Assembly (NCBI GenBank): GCA_030426765.1
Contig: JAUHXV010000016.1
Span: forward strand, 1-58,395
Length of the DNA stretch: 58,395 nt
Direction: 5' to 3'
Source: Bacteroidia bacterium
GTDB lineage: Bacteria > Bacteroidota > Bacteroidia > Chitinophagales > Saprospiraceae
The notes under the pieces are model-generated. The model did not search any database. It saw only the letters and a list, made by a program, of their open reading frames with translations, and was not told the origin of the DNA. Made by a program: the position numbers and the translations under genes. Positions 38,401-45,856 of this stretch are shown in pieces (within the stretch, counting starts at the first letter, position 1; each line of letters opens with the position of its first letter).

Positions 38401-41070
38401 ATCCGTTAGCGTGGCGAAATCCGGAGAATCTCCTCCAACCGTGTAGAGTCCATTGAGTAAAGGGTATACAGGGCCCACCATAACTGTGTCATTTGACATA
38501 TCCGCATCCGGATTACCATTAGGCATTGTCGTATTGACTCTGAAAGTAAGTGCCACGCCTGCTTCCATCAGAACGGACCCCAGAAGGATTGTGTCGCCAC
38601 TTCCTGCGATTAACGTTGTCGAAACTGCTACAGGCGTCTGGGCCACCTCATTGACTTCCCATTCAAGTGAATAAGCGTCTACATCATTTATGCCGACATT
38701 ATACACGACTGCAAGGATGTCGTTTTCCCCAATGACCATTTGATCGGGAAATAAAATTTCTGCTGTCTGGAGGTCGTCATTCAGAAAGCCAAACTCATCC
38801 GCACCGATATCAGGTGCAGACGTATTTCTGCTATCCATATCAATATCGAGCGTTACAGCAGGAATGAGTTGATCTCCCGCGCTATTAAGTGCACCGTGCG
38901 TCACATGCAGATCTGTGGCTGACACATAAAATGGATCTACCTGGAGGCTATTACTATCCTGCCCGGAGAACATTACCCAATCCTCCAGGCTGTTGAAGTC
39001 CGATCCGTCAGTCAGTAAAGGAGGTTCTTCATTGTAGAAGACATTGTAATCTGAAGTCAGCGAAGAAAGCCATGCAGCCTTTCCTGCACCTGTATGTGTG
39101 ATCAAAGAGTTTCGCACATCAAGATTTGTATTTCCATTACAGTAAAAACCAAACGAACCAGAATTTGTACCTGCATTATTGATCGTATTATGCCATACCT
39201 TAATATTTCTTGAATATTCAACAGAAAGGCCCATAGTCGCTATCCCTGAACCACCCAGATTGACCATGTTATTGATCAGAAATAAGGTGTCATCCGGATA
39301 AGGTGGCTCGTCATTATATGATTCAATCCAAATACCCCTGGCGCCATTAGGCAGAAAAATATGCTGGTTTTCGAAGGTTGCCTCGCCAAAAAAATAATCT
39401 GCATACACTCCACTGGCATTAGATGATGCAGTAAATATTGAATTGTTGGAAAGATGTGCATCAAAACCACGAAACAGATATATGCCATATCGATAAAAAC
39501 TGTCAATCGTGTTATTGGCAATCACCATATCACGGACAAAATTTGGAAATCCGGGAGAAGTGTATATACCATAACTTCCGTTCCTTATGGTGTTGCCACT
39601 AAACACAAGATTCTCTTTTCCTCCTGCCCTCAATGAAATGACCGCACCATTGGACGTTGTGGAATTACACTCTGGACCTGAGAGGTTGCAGCCTGTAAAC
39701 TGAATGTCATTACAATATCCATTTAGATACACCACTGTTGCGCATACCGTACCTGTAACTTCCAACGTGAGATTCTTAAAATGAAAATGACTAGTTTGAA
39801 TAATCTCCACCAGTCGATTGCTACTCCCGGAAGTGTAGTTTTGTGTAATCAGGACATCAGCGCTATCCCCGCTTTCAGATTGAAACACCACGAGGCTATT
39901 ATCCGATAACAAGATATCCTGAATATTGAGCTCTTCCGTATAAGTACCAGGGCGTATATTAAATACTATGCTGTCACAAACACCGGAAGATACCATAGCA
40001 GAAATCGCTTCATTTATAGTATTAAAATCAGGGCTGGCACCTCCAATCGTAAATTCACCCTGCATGCCTGTCATGACCATAGTTGTCACGGTATCATTCA
40101 ACATGTTTTGATCCGGTGCATTTTCCGGATTATAGGTCCACGAGACCAGTGAATAGGAAGAATCCGTTTCAAATGTTTTCTGACCCAGCGTGACAAACAA
40201 GGTACTATCCGGAGGGAGAGTCGCATAGACTGCAACAGAATCCTGAGGTATTCCTTCCCAGGTCCAGTCGACATAAAAAGTATCAATGGTCCCGCCTCCG
40301 CTGTTTCTGACACGGACAACTATATCCTGCATGCCTTCACATTGGACAGGATCTACTCCCAGGTTTTCCAAATCGATATACGAGTCAGGAATAAATCGAA
40401 CGATTTCGTCATCCGAATTCCAAATTCCATTATTCCTTTCGGGAAGACCAAAGGCTACTGTCCCGTCCCCGTTTTCAATACCCTGCGTGGTGTAGACATC
40501 ACAATTTCCTTCATAGGAGTATGTGTGTATCTCTATAAAATTGGTTGTTTCGTAAAGGATAAGCTGTGCATCCAGATAGTAATAACAGGAAGGGCCAAAC
40601 CCCTGGTCCGGGCCGCCACCATCATCGTAATAATCGATATAAAAGTTAACATGGAGACTGCGATTCGGGGCATCCCCTATAGTCTCATAGGCAAACCAAG
40701 TGTAGTCCGGGATATGACCGGCCCAACCCACGGCGACTAAATTATTTGGATCGTCTGTATCGGGGAGGGTTTGGTTGTCAAATCCGCTATCACTGCCAGC
40801 GTCAAACGTGATAAAACCGTTTGAAGAAATAAAAAATTGAGTGTACGTGTTGCCAAAAAAGTCAAAATCAAACCCAATATCCAAAGCGTCACTGATCTCA
40901 TCCGTACCCAAAGTGATATCAATGGGTGAATCATACTCAGGGTAGGCATTCTGCTCCGTTTCCACGACATACTGCGCATTCACAGTGTGAGAGACCATGA
41001 GAAAGCAAAAGAGACACCAAGTGAAAGCATGGCGACCTATTCCTTTTACGGATATGGATTGAAGTGACAT
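29452..41070 (-). CDS. Giant secreted protein (about 3,872 aa): four beta-helix modules, FN3, eight CARDB-like domains
   Basis: The start at 41070 gives a signal sequence (HAFTWCLFCFLMVSHTVNAQ). The open frame runs further upstream but would overlap the divergent kinase gene and the promoter. Layout: a beta domain (about 35-230, FISSNGFITFDAG); four beta-helix modules starting near 345, 880, 1417 and 1954 with VYTIGGEDPDF-type motifs, each ending in DIGADEF-type strings; an FN3-like domain near 2470-2560; eight CARDB-like domains (about 2570-3530, each starting PDLxxxxxxxP and with SNNxxxS-type ends); a pre-peptidase-like domain (YYKILVDADEAG, YYYIMINGFKAGD); and a TIG-like segment (ILSVSPGQGGNKGYTTVELF). 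It ends in FSIHYDK without a known T9SS tail. It is probably a long adhesin or matrix fibre and heads a four-gene operon. Confidence 0.85.
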   Translation of the reverse strand: MSLQSISVKGIGRHAFTWCLFCFLMVSHTVNAQYVVETEQNAYPEYDSPIDITLGTDEISDALDIGFDFDFFGNTYTQFFISSNGFITFDAGSDSGFDNQTLPDTDDPNNLVAVGWAGHIPDYTWFAYETIGDAPNRSLHVNFYIDYYDDGGGPDQGFGPSCYYYLDAQLILYETTNFIEIHTYSYEGNCDVYTTQGIENGDGTVAFGLPERNNGIWNSDDEIVRFIPDSYIDLENLGVDPVQCEGMQDIVVRVRNSGGGTIDTFYVDWTWEGIPQDSVAVYATLPPDSTLFVTLGQKTFETDSSYSLVSWTYNPENAPDQNMLNDTVTTMVMTGMQGEFTIGGASPDFNTINEAISAMVSSGVCDSIVFNIRPGTYTEELNIQDILLSDNSLVVFQSESGDSADVLITQNYTSGSSNRLVEIIQTSHFHFKNLTLEVTGTVCATVVYLNGYCNDIQFTGCNLSGPECNSTTSNGAVISLRAGGKENLVFSGNTIRNGSYGIYTSPGFPNFVRDMVIANNTIDSFYRYGIYLFRGFDAHLSNNSIFTASSNASGVYADYFFGEATFENQHIFLPNGARGIWIESYNDEPPYPDDTLFLINNMVNLGGSGIATMGLSVEYSRNIKVWHNTINNAGTNSGSFGFYCNGNTNLDVRNSLITHTGAGKAAWLSSLTSDYNVFYNEEPPLLTDGSDFNSLEDWVMFSGQDSNSLQVDPFYVSATDLHVTHGALNSAGDQLIPAVTLDIDMDSRNTSAPDIGADEFGFLNDDLQTAEILFPDQMVIGENDILAVVYNVGINDVDAYSLEWEVNEVAQTPVAVSTTLIAGSGDTILLGSVLMEAGVALTFRVNTTMPNGNPDADMSNDTVMVGPVYPLLNGLYTVGGDSPDFATLTDAFDAIAFGGIVDSIDLAVRDGLYAEPIHLTSNANFSCDKPIHVFSESLDTSAVIFDNDNQVEPVIWLDGASGITFSYITFKLTPSAFHNTIVIENDAACNRFNHCVIEGRFNTSTTSNAYAAALSQSSAGVDNDFYDCVFRYGSYGLYSNGPSLSTGSEVDVLRNKFKDQYYLGCYVLNSKYVKVIGNETMITTPQHSSYDGIFLNNCKSMTLSHNSAYNLVEAGFGIYYTECDGTFQDTTRVYNNYVYAGTTNNLTGVFGGSYTNYVHVSNNTSRCYDGRAAGFSWSSNFRLDNNIFVNTDSAGVVLELLNMQGNDVVSNNNCLYTPGGNIGELNNTQYHSMAEWQALGYDSLSLNVDPIFDGLSYKPYSVLLDSIAFAYAHITDDIEGDPRNVTSPDLGADEFVPLAADAGMVGIIHPTMPFSSGLQPIYVRFYNNGSDTMHTLQFDWEVNGEAQDPFVWNGLLSRGAIYDSLEIGQFTFETYTPYHLKVWVSEPNGMTDLLALNDTIEVDNQYTGLGGVYTIGGEDPDFETITDAVDALMAGGADAPVTFNIRNGMYLENIYLNDFPGSDCDRPVVFQSESGDSSLVTISNLGIDAYPIDLDGADGVQFKHLTIKSVNGSYRYVVRLSNGAHCNRFEGVTLNGYQSTTTSTAAAVIRIEAGLDTANVFMNNRILDGSYSFYLSGDDSALTHTIITGNVLEPYYRGIDLDDFRGTSITHNHIIVDDRTSSRGIEITNSADLIEISNNRIEVPLGQYGIYLSNCDNQPESPARIFNNFISIGGTSVARGIYLTGSAYHDIFHNSILVYSTNTSASNTSPIYVSSSPNVHVLNNATKNAGVGYAVYISSSSDFESDHNSYYTDGSTFGYWNGGGAETTFADWQTASEQDSNSIEIDPNFMSDTDLHTFLVILNEAGDPSAGITHDIDGAQRDSLPDIGADEFDPLPNDDAGIFMFAGPHTPFGAGSHPVQLVLKNFGGNTLTNVMVRWTVNGIEQSPIEWIGSLPTSGCDTFSVGTFEFEELVAYNIDAWTEMPNDSIDADPENDLFSTGTFYVSLSGVYTVGGFAPDFNLVSDVETILNSAGVVGDVTFNFRPGTYSESLLLTNFPKSSYSYHVTFTSETGDSTDVTLTQTANGTALVELNDVHNLTFSHLTLVNTKGHVFKIQDGSSQIAITNNYLETQENISASRYLIYSANTTEDSISILNNHFHHGYYGIYLFGGDYEKGHVISGNTFTGKYHYCVYIRKFDAILFSDNHVIPASTNNIDVYLRSGIGPSSILRNIIIGASSNISVYFADIDNTSSTPSLFANNYIFKSGASGQDAVVIEEIEKVDIDFNTVYNANNHTGSAALFTKHNNDHKIRNNILYSVNGPAFHGFGTMPAASDYNLMFTLGEATCIQDYTPYTTLADYVGATGSNGNSLSVDPLFITSNSPTVAQYLVDGSGLTLSGLDSDIFGTTRTSPPDIGAAEFTPVPFDVKVSHVVTPVEGCGLSDEEVLQIALVNMGSSVATGFDVHFDLNDQVTTENIGALEVPPGDTLFYTFTAMLDVSAYGVHDLPVWIAFMDDTNSQNDSIVHSIENLEPLNSSPGNLNPVSGTTGLENQVSLSWAPVPNAVEYDLYVWPMNTEKPVSPTYGGVNIINKLVTGLSYGTSYWWQVHAISSCDEESVSDTAVFSVRFLPDLMVESITIPPTAFSEQTISVEWVTKNAGDGSTVPGVWYENIYLSPDPTYNSFDPLLISSSSLNSLNPDQSYAHSADVVIPQGSNGLYYIIVKTDHYNGVKETVESNNTTYSVSQINITLSPPPDLLVTDITSPLISFSGESVNITYTVSNLGSGVTTQTIWKDKITLVPAPGNDDGISAVLATKTHVGALLPDSSYTVSTSVDIPSNIYGDYQFQVYTDYLLDVFEFASEDNNTLLSDVMEVVLTPPVDLVPDSLVTPDTMSLYQTYPVTFRINNEGGSSPTVSHTDRYYVSQSPVYNTNFLTHLGYVYHNPGLMPGAYSEKTVDVKLTGNYSGEYYIYVVTDHNDRIDEYEFENNNILRSDPIFITRPDLIPDSLLHPDMVMSGSTFDLTTEFINPGPGYYTGTFKNRYYLSDDDELSTMTDILLAFRTVSNATIDIADTLSNTFAVNLPQDQFGSKYLIVATDVTEVVHESNESNNTLASPITVFEAPHPDLIASALVSPDTIQAGIAFPMSYTLTNQGDVPLDDLATDSIFLSFSPTWNRMTAVPVGTRQTALLDTNEAQSYTLSLASEFDQNPNEYYLYIVSDATDVVYEGTGESNNILRSDLVVLLAYPDIDIAVDTLYGLPDTLTSGESYVVHYTVTNLSDAPTYYAGWTDRFYFSTDSLFSEDDDLLISAEAYSAGHIGPGASKNITVNLSVPDGLTGDFYVFVEADSWDVNEDIDRSNNVNAIRVSGVATKIHTKLALYPDLQPTSFSLPVEIVSGQYFTITSSVKNFGAGMAGQRTDKIFISTNNVIDHGDVSISSLTKAPLGSMQTQNDTVSVFVPANYSGNYFIIYSVDHGNGVYEHNQEGNNIFLSSIVATPPPPADLIVRNVLVPDSVLAGETASITWETKNTGTNPASGVFREIVYLSSDTTWQLTDEVIGIWDGSVNLGPGAHTTKTVPFAYNNVTNDDYHTLILTDARNNIPESNEANNYGFSYDMTNVDIKEIFFDQTEESFLSENVKRYYKILVDADEAGRNILVTLRGDSLIGVNQMYIKFEAVPTPADHDYAYNHPFSPHQEIMIRNAEPGYYYIMINGFKAGDNSPQSIEVLARLLQMEILSVSPGQGGNKGYTTVELFGSDLINLELVHLLSIDSLNYFSIPADTFITLEDGVRVVARFNLEGQPMGQYHVQCIRTGGWVATLRNSFEVIEGEGPDLQLNWDFNPKVFNPRSTTLFQIKVDVENRGDADAVDRYIRVGSPGYNNPVYYTLSDYYNGLSHTQLVLASEDLNGFPGVLRPGGRRTFYVIGRIVGTQGFSIHYDK
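35210..40050 (-). repeat. Coding super-repeat: beta-helix modules 1-3 and the start of module 4
   Basis: The codons for the [TV][IV]GG motif that opens each module lie at about 40040, 38432, 36821 and 35210. The spacings are 1608, 1611 and 1611 bases (536-537 codons). Module ends (DIGADEF, DLGADEF, DIGADEF, DIGAAEF) repeat with nearly the same period. DNA identity between modules looks low, so the length is conserved better than the sequence. Confidence 0.8.
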
Positions 41071-41111
41071 CACAGGTTCTGTAATTAGCATTATAGTCTG
41101 GTGTTGAGTGT

Positions 41112-41142
41112 CAAAACTATCAGAGGATACTTGCGATATCAA
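41112..41142 (-). promoter_or_regulatory. Promoter of the giant four-gene operon
   Basis: On the minus strand, TAGTTTTG (41119-41112) matches TAnnTTTG and TTG (41142-41140) is 20 bases upstream. The start of transcription would be near 41106, about 35 bases before ATG 41070. This supports that start over the longer open frame. Confidence 0.6.
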
Positions 41143-41208
41143 TAATACTTTCGGGTGATTTTTAGGTTGCGGGGCTTGCACAGGCCGATCTGACAGCATT
41201 TTTTCGGC

Positions 41209-41216
41209 TATTTTTG
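41209..41216 (+). promoter_or_regulatory. -7 box of the divergent kinase/regulator pair
   Basis: TATTTTTG matches TAnnTTTG, 49 bases before ATG 41266. No -33 element is at the usual spacing. About 90 bases separate it from the promoter of the giant operon, leaving room for shared regulatory sites. Confidence 0.4.
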
Positions 41217-41265
41217 TTCCAGCGCACTTGTGGTTTATCGCTGCTTTTGTTCTATCGAATCTGTC

Positions 41266-44200
41266 ATGCTGAAAAGAATTCTTTGCGGTATCCTCTTCAT
41301 CGCTCTGGCGTACCCTGCGACAGCTCAAATCCCTGCCCGATTTGCCTACAGTGAAGCTTTTGCTATGGCTGAAGGTCTGGAACACAGTGTCATCATGGAT
41401 ATGAGTGTGGATAAAAACGGCCTTCTGTGGATCGCTGTCAACGGATCTCTTCAGCTTTTTGACGGCCAGTATTTCACAAACATGAATCACCTGGTCCACA
41501 AGTCACATGAAAGTGGATTCTTTGGATATGACTCGGGTGAAGACGTCTTTTTCCTTAAGCAACACATCGTTTATAAACTGACACCCACGCAGTATACATC
41601 TCCGGATGCCCCTGCCATCACACTGCCTGCCTATGCCCCGGAAAGCCCTAATCCAAGAATTGTCTATGAAGACAAAAACTTCCTTTACATCGGGCATCCC
41701 AATGACAGCTTGTATCAGATACAAAAGACACCCTACACACTAGTCCGCACGGTTGCTTTTTATCACAAGCCCGGTCTGAACCATCCGTGGAGTTCTGTTT
41801 TTATCCAGGAGAATCCGGATTCAATGGTCCACTTTATTGATTCGGATTCGCTGCACTGCACATTTAACCTGTCGACAGGCCAGGTTACGCTAGACACCCT
41901 GAACTTAAATATGTCAAGAGGGGCGCTGGCAGCAGGAGATACGCTTGTGGTGCTTGAGAAGGAAGTGCTCACCATTGTCGCCAACGGAATAAAAACCCAA
42001 ATTGATCTGCCTGAGCCCCGACTCGAATTTGCAGGAAAGCAACTTATGATTGAAGGTCGGGACAGCGTGTATGTTTCCCTTGACAAAGGGATCTACCTGC
42101 TTAATCTTCGGACGATGTCCTGGATGTCAAAACTGCAACGCACCGGCGGTCAGGCGCTGTCAGAATTTAAGCTGCGCAAGATGGTCAAAGACAATTCAGG
42201 CCATTTATTTGTCTCCACGTTTAATTCCGGGTTAATTAAAACCTACCCACCCGACGAAGGGTTTCAATACATAGGAACAGAAGGCCAAAACGGAACCTTT
42301 ATCAAATGCATACGCACTTCCGAAAAAAACAATCTGATACTGGCCGGAACTTTAAAGGATGGTCTGCTCGTATTTGATACCAGTGGTGTGTTAAAGCACC
42401 ATATAACGCATGATGGAAATGGGCAGGAAATCCGACTCGTTACGGCTATCTTAAAAATTTCAGATTCAAAATATATTCTTGTAGCCGACAAAGTACTGGA
42501 GATAACGTTTGAGGATGAGACATATTCTATCAGCGAGTTAGCAAACTCCGAACTCAATCGGACCTCCTATTACGACAATCCCATTGAGGATGATCGGACA
42601 CAACGGTTCTTCGTTTTCAATCATCGGCAGATCACAGAGATGCTGCCCTATCCCGAGGGTATTTTGGAGCGAATTTCCTATCTCTATTATAAGTCCAGTA
42701 TAGCTGCAATAAAATGCAAAGGAGGATATGCTATTTACTGGGGCGATCAACTTGTATTCTACAACAATGAGTTTACACCTAACGCTATCCAACTCAACAT
42801 TGATAACCCTGGGTTTGCCAGAAGCTTGATTCAGTATTCTCCTTCACAATTTTTACTTGCAGCCGATCAGGGACTTTTTCTGTTGGACACCTTGCATCCA
42901 GATTCAACGCAGGCCCGATTGTTTCACCATATGGTGTATGCCATATTGCCGGGTCGGCATGAAAAGGAATTCTGGTTTAGTACAGATTTCGGACTCTTCA
43001 GACTTGATCCCGATTTTACGATCCGGCAATTCTCAATTGAATCCGGACTCCAGGGCAACGAATTCAATACAAACTCCAGCTATAAAAGTGGGTCCGGCAA
43101 ACTGTACTTTGGAGGAACAAGTGGCATCACTTCCTTTTACCCTGAACACATCAGGGATTCAGAGATCCTCCCCAAACCCTATATCAGTCTGTTAAGTATC
43201 AATGGTGAAGTGCTGGAACGATATATCTCTCCTGATCACTCACCTGCGTACACCCTGGCCTATGATAAAAATGTCATCCAATTGCGACTATTGGGTATAG
43301 GACAGCGGTCTCCGAGCAACTACAACTATCAATACATGGTGAAAGGGATACATGAGGACTGGATCAACCTTGGAAAGCATTCAGAAATTCAGTTTCAGTT
43401 ACCTTCCGGCAGACATACCCTGTATTATCATGTGAGTCATGATTTTGATGCGCTTGCGCCAAAAGTCCATGCGATCCAGCTCACTATCCGAGCACCCTTC
43501 TACTATCGATGGTGGTTTCTGACCCTGCTGATTCTTTTCTTTTCCGGTATTCTGTTTTATATCCTTGATTTGCGCCGAAGAAGGCTGGCATTAAAAATCG
43601 CACACATGCGTGAACTGGACCAGAAACTACAGGAAGATCGATTACGTATTTCGAGAGATCTCCACGATAATATCGGTGCGCAAATGGCTACTGTAAAACG
43701 CGGGATTAACTTTATACTCGATCACAGAACGCAACTTTCACCTGAGCAAACCCACAGTAAAATGAAAAATCTTGAATCGGTCTCCACACAAATTAATCAG
43801 GAGCTTCGGGATACCATTTGGGCCGTCAGGAACGATCAGATCGATGTGTCCAATTTTATTACACGACTTGACAATTTTGTCCATCAGCTGGCCGGACCCG
43901 ACAGTCAATACCTGATTTCGAAAACGTCATCCGGAAATCTTAGCACCGTTTTAGGCTCATTTGCTGCACTTAACCTGCACCGTATCTGCCAGGAGGCTGT
44001 GAACAATATTTATAAACATGCAGACGCAACTGAGATCACACTATCTTTTGTGAATACTCAAAACCAATTAAGCATATCCATTACCGATAACGGAAAAGGG
44101 TATGACCCCAATCAAATCAATGAGGGATACGGAATGGATAACATGAGAAATCGCGCTCAGCAAATCGGAGCAGTAGTTTCTTTTTCCAGTCAACCGGAAA

Positions 44201-44271
44201 AAGGCTCTTCTATTAACGTCATCTATTCGCACCCAAGTACCTTGTTAAAAAAATCGAATCGGAATGCCTGA
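41266..44271 (+). CDS. Two-component propeller sensor kinase with NarL-type (HisKA_3) core
   Basis: The 1,001-residue protein has a signal peptide (MLKRILCGILFIALAYPATA). The periplasmic sensor consists of two-component propeller-like repeats (LWIAVNGSLQLFDGQYF, FVSTFNSGLIKTY, FWFSTDFGLFRLD, LYFGGTSGITSFYPEHI) and a Y_Y_Y domain near 690-745 (YQYMVKGIHEDWINLG). One transmembrane helix lies near 750-770 (WWFLTLLILFFSGILFYIL). The kinase core is the NarL-partner type, with His800 in RISRDLHDNIGAQ and ATP-site motifs ITDNGKGYD and GYGMDNMRNRA. It overlaps its LuxR-type regulator by 8 bases. It is divergent from the giant operon across a gap of only 195 bases, so that operon is its most likely target. 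An in-frame GTG at 41230 is less likely. Confidence 0.92.
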   Translation: MLKRILCGILFIALAYPATAQIPARFAYSEAFAMAEGLEHSVIMDMSVDKNGLLWIAVNGSLQLFDGQYFTNMNHLVHKSHESGFFGYDSGEDVFFLKQHIVYKLTPTQYTSPDAPAITLPAYAPESPNPRIVYEDKNFLYIGHPNDSLYQIQKTPYTLVRTVAFYHKPGLNHPWSSVFIQENPDSMVHFIDSDSLHCTFNLSTGQVTLDTLNLNMSRGALAAGDTLVVLEKEVLTIVANGIKTQIDLPEPRLEFAGKQLMIEGRDSVYVSLDKGIYLLNLRTMSWMSKLQRTGGQALSEFKLRKMVKDNSGHLFVSTFNSGLIKTYPPDEGFQYIGTEGQNGTFIKCIRTSEKNNLILAGTLKDGLLVFDTSGVLKHHITHDGNGQEIRLVTAILKISDSKYILVADKVLEITFEDETYSISELANSELNRTSYYDNPIEDDRTQRFFVFNHRQITEMLPYPEGILERISYLYYKSSIAAIKCKGGYAIYWGDQLVFYNNEFTPNAIQLNIDNPGFARSLIQYSPSQFLLAADQGLFLLDTLHPDSTQARLFHHMVYAILPGRHEKEFWFSTDFGLFRLDPDFTIRQFSIESGLQGNEFNTNSSYKSGSGKLYFGGTSGITSFYPEHIRDSEILPKPYISLLSINGEVLERYISPDHSPAYTLAYDKNVIQLRLLGIGQRSPSNYNYQYMVKGIHEDWINLGKHSEIQFQLPSGRHTLYYHVSHDFDALAPKVHAIQLTIRAPFYYRWWFLTLLILFFSGILFYILDLRRRRLALKIAHMRELDQKLQEDRLRISRDLHDNIGAQMATVKRGINFILDHRTQLSPEQTHSKMKNLESVSTQINQELRDTIWAVRNDQIDVSNFITRLDNFVHQLAGPDSQYLISKTSSGNLSTVLGSFAALNLHRICQEAVNNIYKHADATEITLSFVNTQNQLSISITDNGKGYDPNQINEGYGMDNMRNRAQQIGAVVSFSSQPEKGSSINVIYSHPSTLLKKSNRNA

Positions 44272-44938
44272 TATCAAAATCGCACTTGTTGACGATAACT
44301 TCCACACACGTCAGTCCCTGAAAGAGCTTCTTTCTTTCAATACGGGGCTAGTATTCACTATGGTTTGCGAAAGCGGCAAAGCCTTCCTGACCAAATTAAA
44401 AAACACACCTTCTGAAGACATACCGGATATCGTCCTGATGGATGTTGAAATGCCGGAAATGGATGGCATTGAGACTATCACCATCGCAAAAACAGTCTAT
44501 CCCTCCATCCGATTTCTGATCCTGACCGTTTTTGATGATGAAGACATTCTCTTCAGAGCCATTAAAGCGGGTGCTTCCGGCTTTATCCTGAAGGATGAAA
44601 AGGTAAACGTGATCAAGCAGCATATCCACAACCTGTACGAAGGGATTGATGCACCCATGAGTCCAAGTATCGCCCGGAAAGCCCTCTCGCTCATACAGAA
44701 ATCTGAGATGGATCATCCTGCAACGACCGAGCCTGAATCTCCCTTTGATGTGTCAAGTCGAGAAATAGAGGTTCTGCAATTGCTGGTGGAAGGGTACAAC
44801 TACCGAAATATTGGCAAGAAACTATTTATCAGCCATAATACGGTAAAGAAGCATGTCGCCAATATTTATGAAAAACTACATGTCACCTCTAAAGCTCAGG
44901 CCATCAAGGTGAGTCATTATTATAAACTATTGAAATAA
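44264..44938 (+). CDS. NarL/LuxR-family response regulator
   Basis: The 224-residue regulator has a receiver domain (LVDDNFHTRQSL, phosphoacceptor Asp60 in IVLMDVEMPEMDG, Lys in FILKDEKV) and a C-terminal LuxR-type helix-turn-helix (SSREIEVLQLLVEGYNYRNI, LFISHNTVKKHVANIYEKLH). It is coupled to the propeller kinase by an 8-base overlap. Phosphorylation should promote dimer binding to DNA, probably within the 195-base region between 41070 and 41266. It is convergent with the glycosyltransferase gene, 29 bases apart. Confidence 0.95.
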   Translation: MPDIKIALVDDNFHTRQSLKELLSFNTGLVFTMVCESGKAFLTKLKNTPSEDIPDIVLMDVEMPEMDGIETITIAKTVYPSIRFLILTVFDDEDILFRAIKAGASGFILKDEKVNVIKQHIHNLYEGIDAPMSPSIARKALSLIQKSEMDHPATTEPESPFDVSSREIEVLQLLVEGYNYRNIGKKLFISHNTVKKHVANIYEKLHVTSKAQAIKVSHYYKLLK

Positions 44939-44967
44939 CCTTCCTTGGTTTGTGAAATCAATATGAT

Positions 44968-45750
44968 CTAAAACTCTATCGCCTCTCGCTTCGGTTTTCG
45001 CACCTCTATACCCGAGTACAAACGACTTCGGATCAGACCCATTTTCTGTAAGCGGTGCATGACCGAGACCTTGAGCACTCCGAGTCCGTACTTGGCACTC
45101 CGCGATAAATTAATCGACGATGCCTCTTCAAAATATTTTGTCGGACAGGTCACCTCTGCAATCGGAAATCCGGCATAGATGATCTGCGACAACATCTGGT
45201 TGTCGAAGATAAAGTCATTAGAATTTTCATTGAATGGAATGGACCGCAGCACGTGACTGCTGAACGCCCTGTATCCGGTATGATATTCGGATAATTTGTA
45301 ATTGACCAGAACGTTCTGGAAAAAAGTCAAAAAGCGGTTAGCCCAGTATTTGTAGATCGGCATTCCTCCGAGCAGCGCGCCTTTGCCCAGGATGCGCGAA
45401 CCCAGTACGACGGGAAACAAGTTTTCGCCAATAATATTGACCATGCTCGGAATCAGTAAAGGCGTATACTGATAATCCGGGTGAAGCATAATCACAATAT
45501 CGGCATCCACTTCCAGGGCTTTATTGTATAGTGACTTCTGATTACCACCATAACCTTTGTTCTCCTCATGCCGAATGATATGGTGGATGCCGAGGGCTTG
45601 TGCCTCCTCCACCGTATTGTCCCGGGAGGCGTCATCACACAGGATGACGACATCGACCAGGTCTCTCGGGATTTCGGCGTAGGTCTTCGCCAGGGTTTTT
45701 GAGGCATTGTATGCCGGCAATACGACAGCCACTTTTTTGTCCTTATACAT
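44968..45750 (-). CDS. Family 2 glycosyltransferase (DPM/DPG-synthase-like)
   Basis: The 260-residue cytosolic enzyme has a GT-A fold: VAVVLPAYNASKTLAKTY, the nucleotide-binding DDASRDNT, EENKGYGGNQKSLY, and DIVIMLHPDYQY where most members have a DxD-like motif (here HPD). GYRAFS and FIFDNQML in the second half are typical of dolichol/undecaprenyl-phosphate sugar transferases. ATG at 45750 is used; an upstream in-frame extension to 45801 runs into the terminator and is rejected. No membrane helices are seen, so it resembles the short catalytic form. The acceptor lipid and sugar are unknown. Confidence 0.88.
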   Translation of the reverse strand: MYKDKKVAVVLPAYNASKTLAKTYAEIPRDLVDVVILCDDASRDNTVEEAQALGIHHIIRHEENKGYGGNQKSLYNKALEVDADIVIMLHPDYQYTPLLIPSMVNIIGENLFPVVLGSRILGKGALLGGMPIYKYWANRFLTFFQNVLVNYKLSEYHTGYRAFSSHVLRSIPFNENSNDFIFDNQMLSQIIYAGFPIAEVTCPTKYFEEASSINLSRSAKYGLGVLKVSVMHRLQKMGLIRSRLYSGIEVRKPKREAIEF

Positions 45751-45805
45751 GGCGCAAAGATATATGGAATGGAGCAGATGTGGTAAACGCCTGAGGCACA
45801 AATCA

Positions 45806-45835
45806 AAAGGCCTCCGCGAATCCGCAGAGGCCTTT
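45806..45835. terminator. Terminator hairpin between the lipoprotein and glycosyltransferase genes
   Basis: AAAGGCCTC (45806-45814) and GAGGCCTTT (45827-45835) form a perfect 9-bp stem with a 12-base loop. On the minus strand it lies 21 bases after the lipoprotein stop and ends in TTTT. It also lies just upstream of the glycosyltransferase start. Confidence 0.75.
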
Positions 45836-45856
45836 CATTTTCTTCAGATCAAAGAA

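Noticed and set aside
41071..41499. N-terminal extension of the giant protein by 143 residues
   Set aside because: It would overlap the divergent kinase gene and the promoter, lacks a signal peptide at its start and reads as low-quality sequence.
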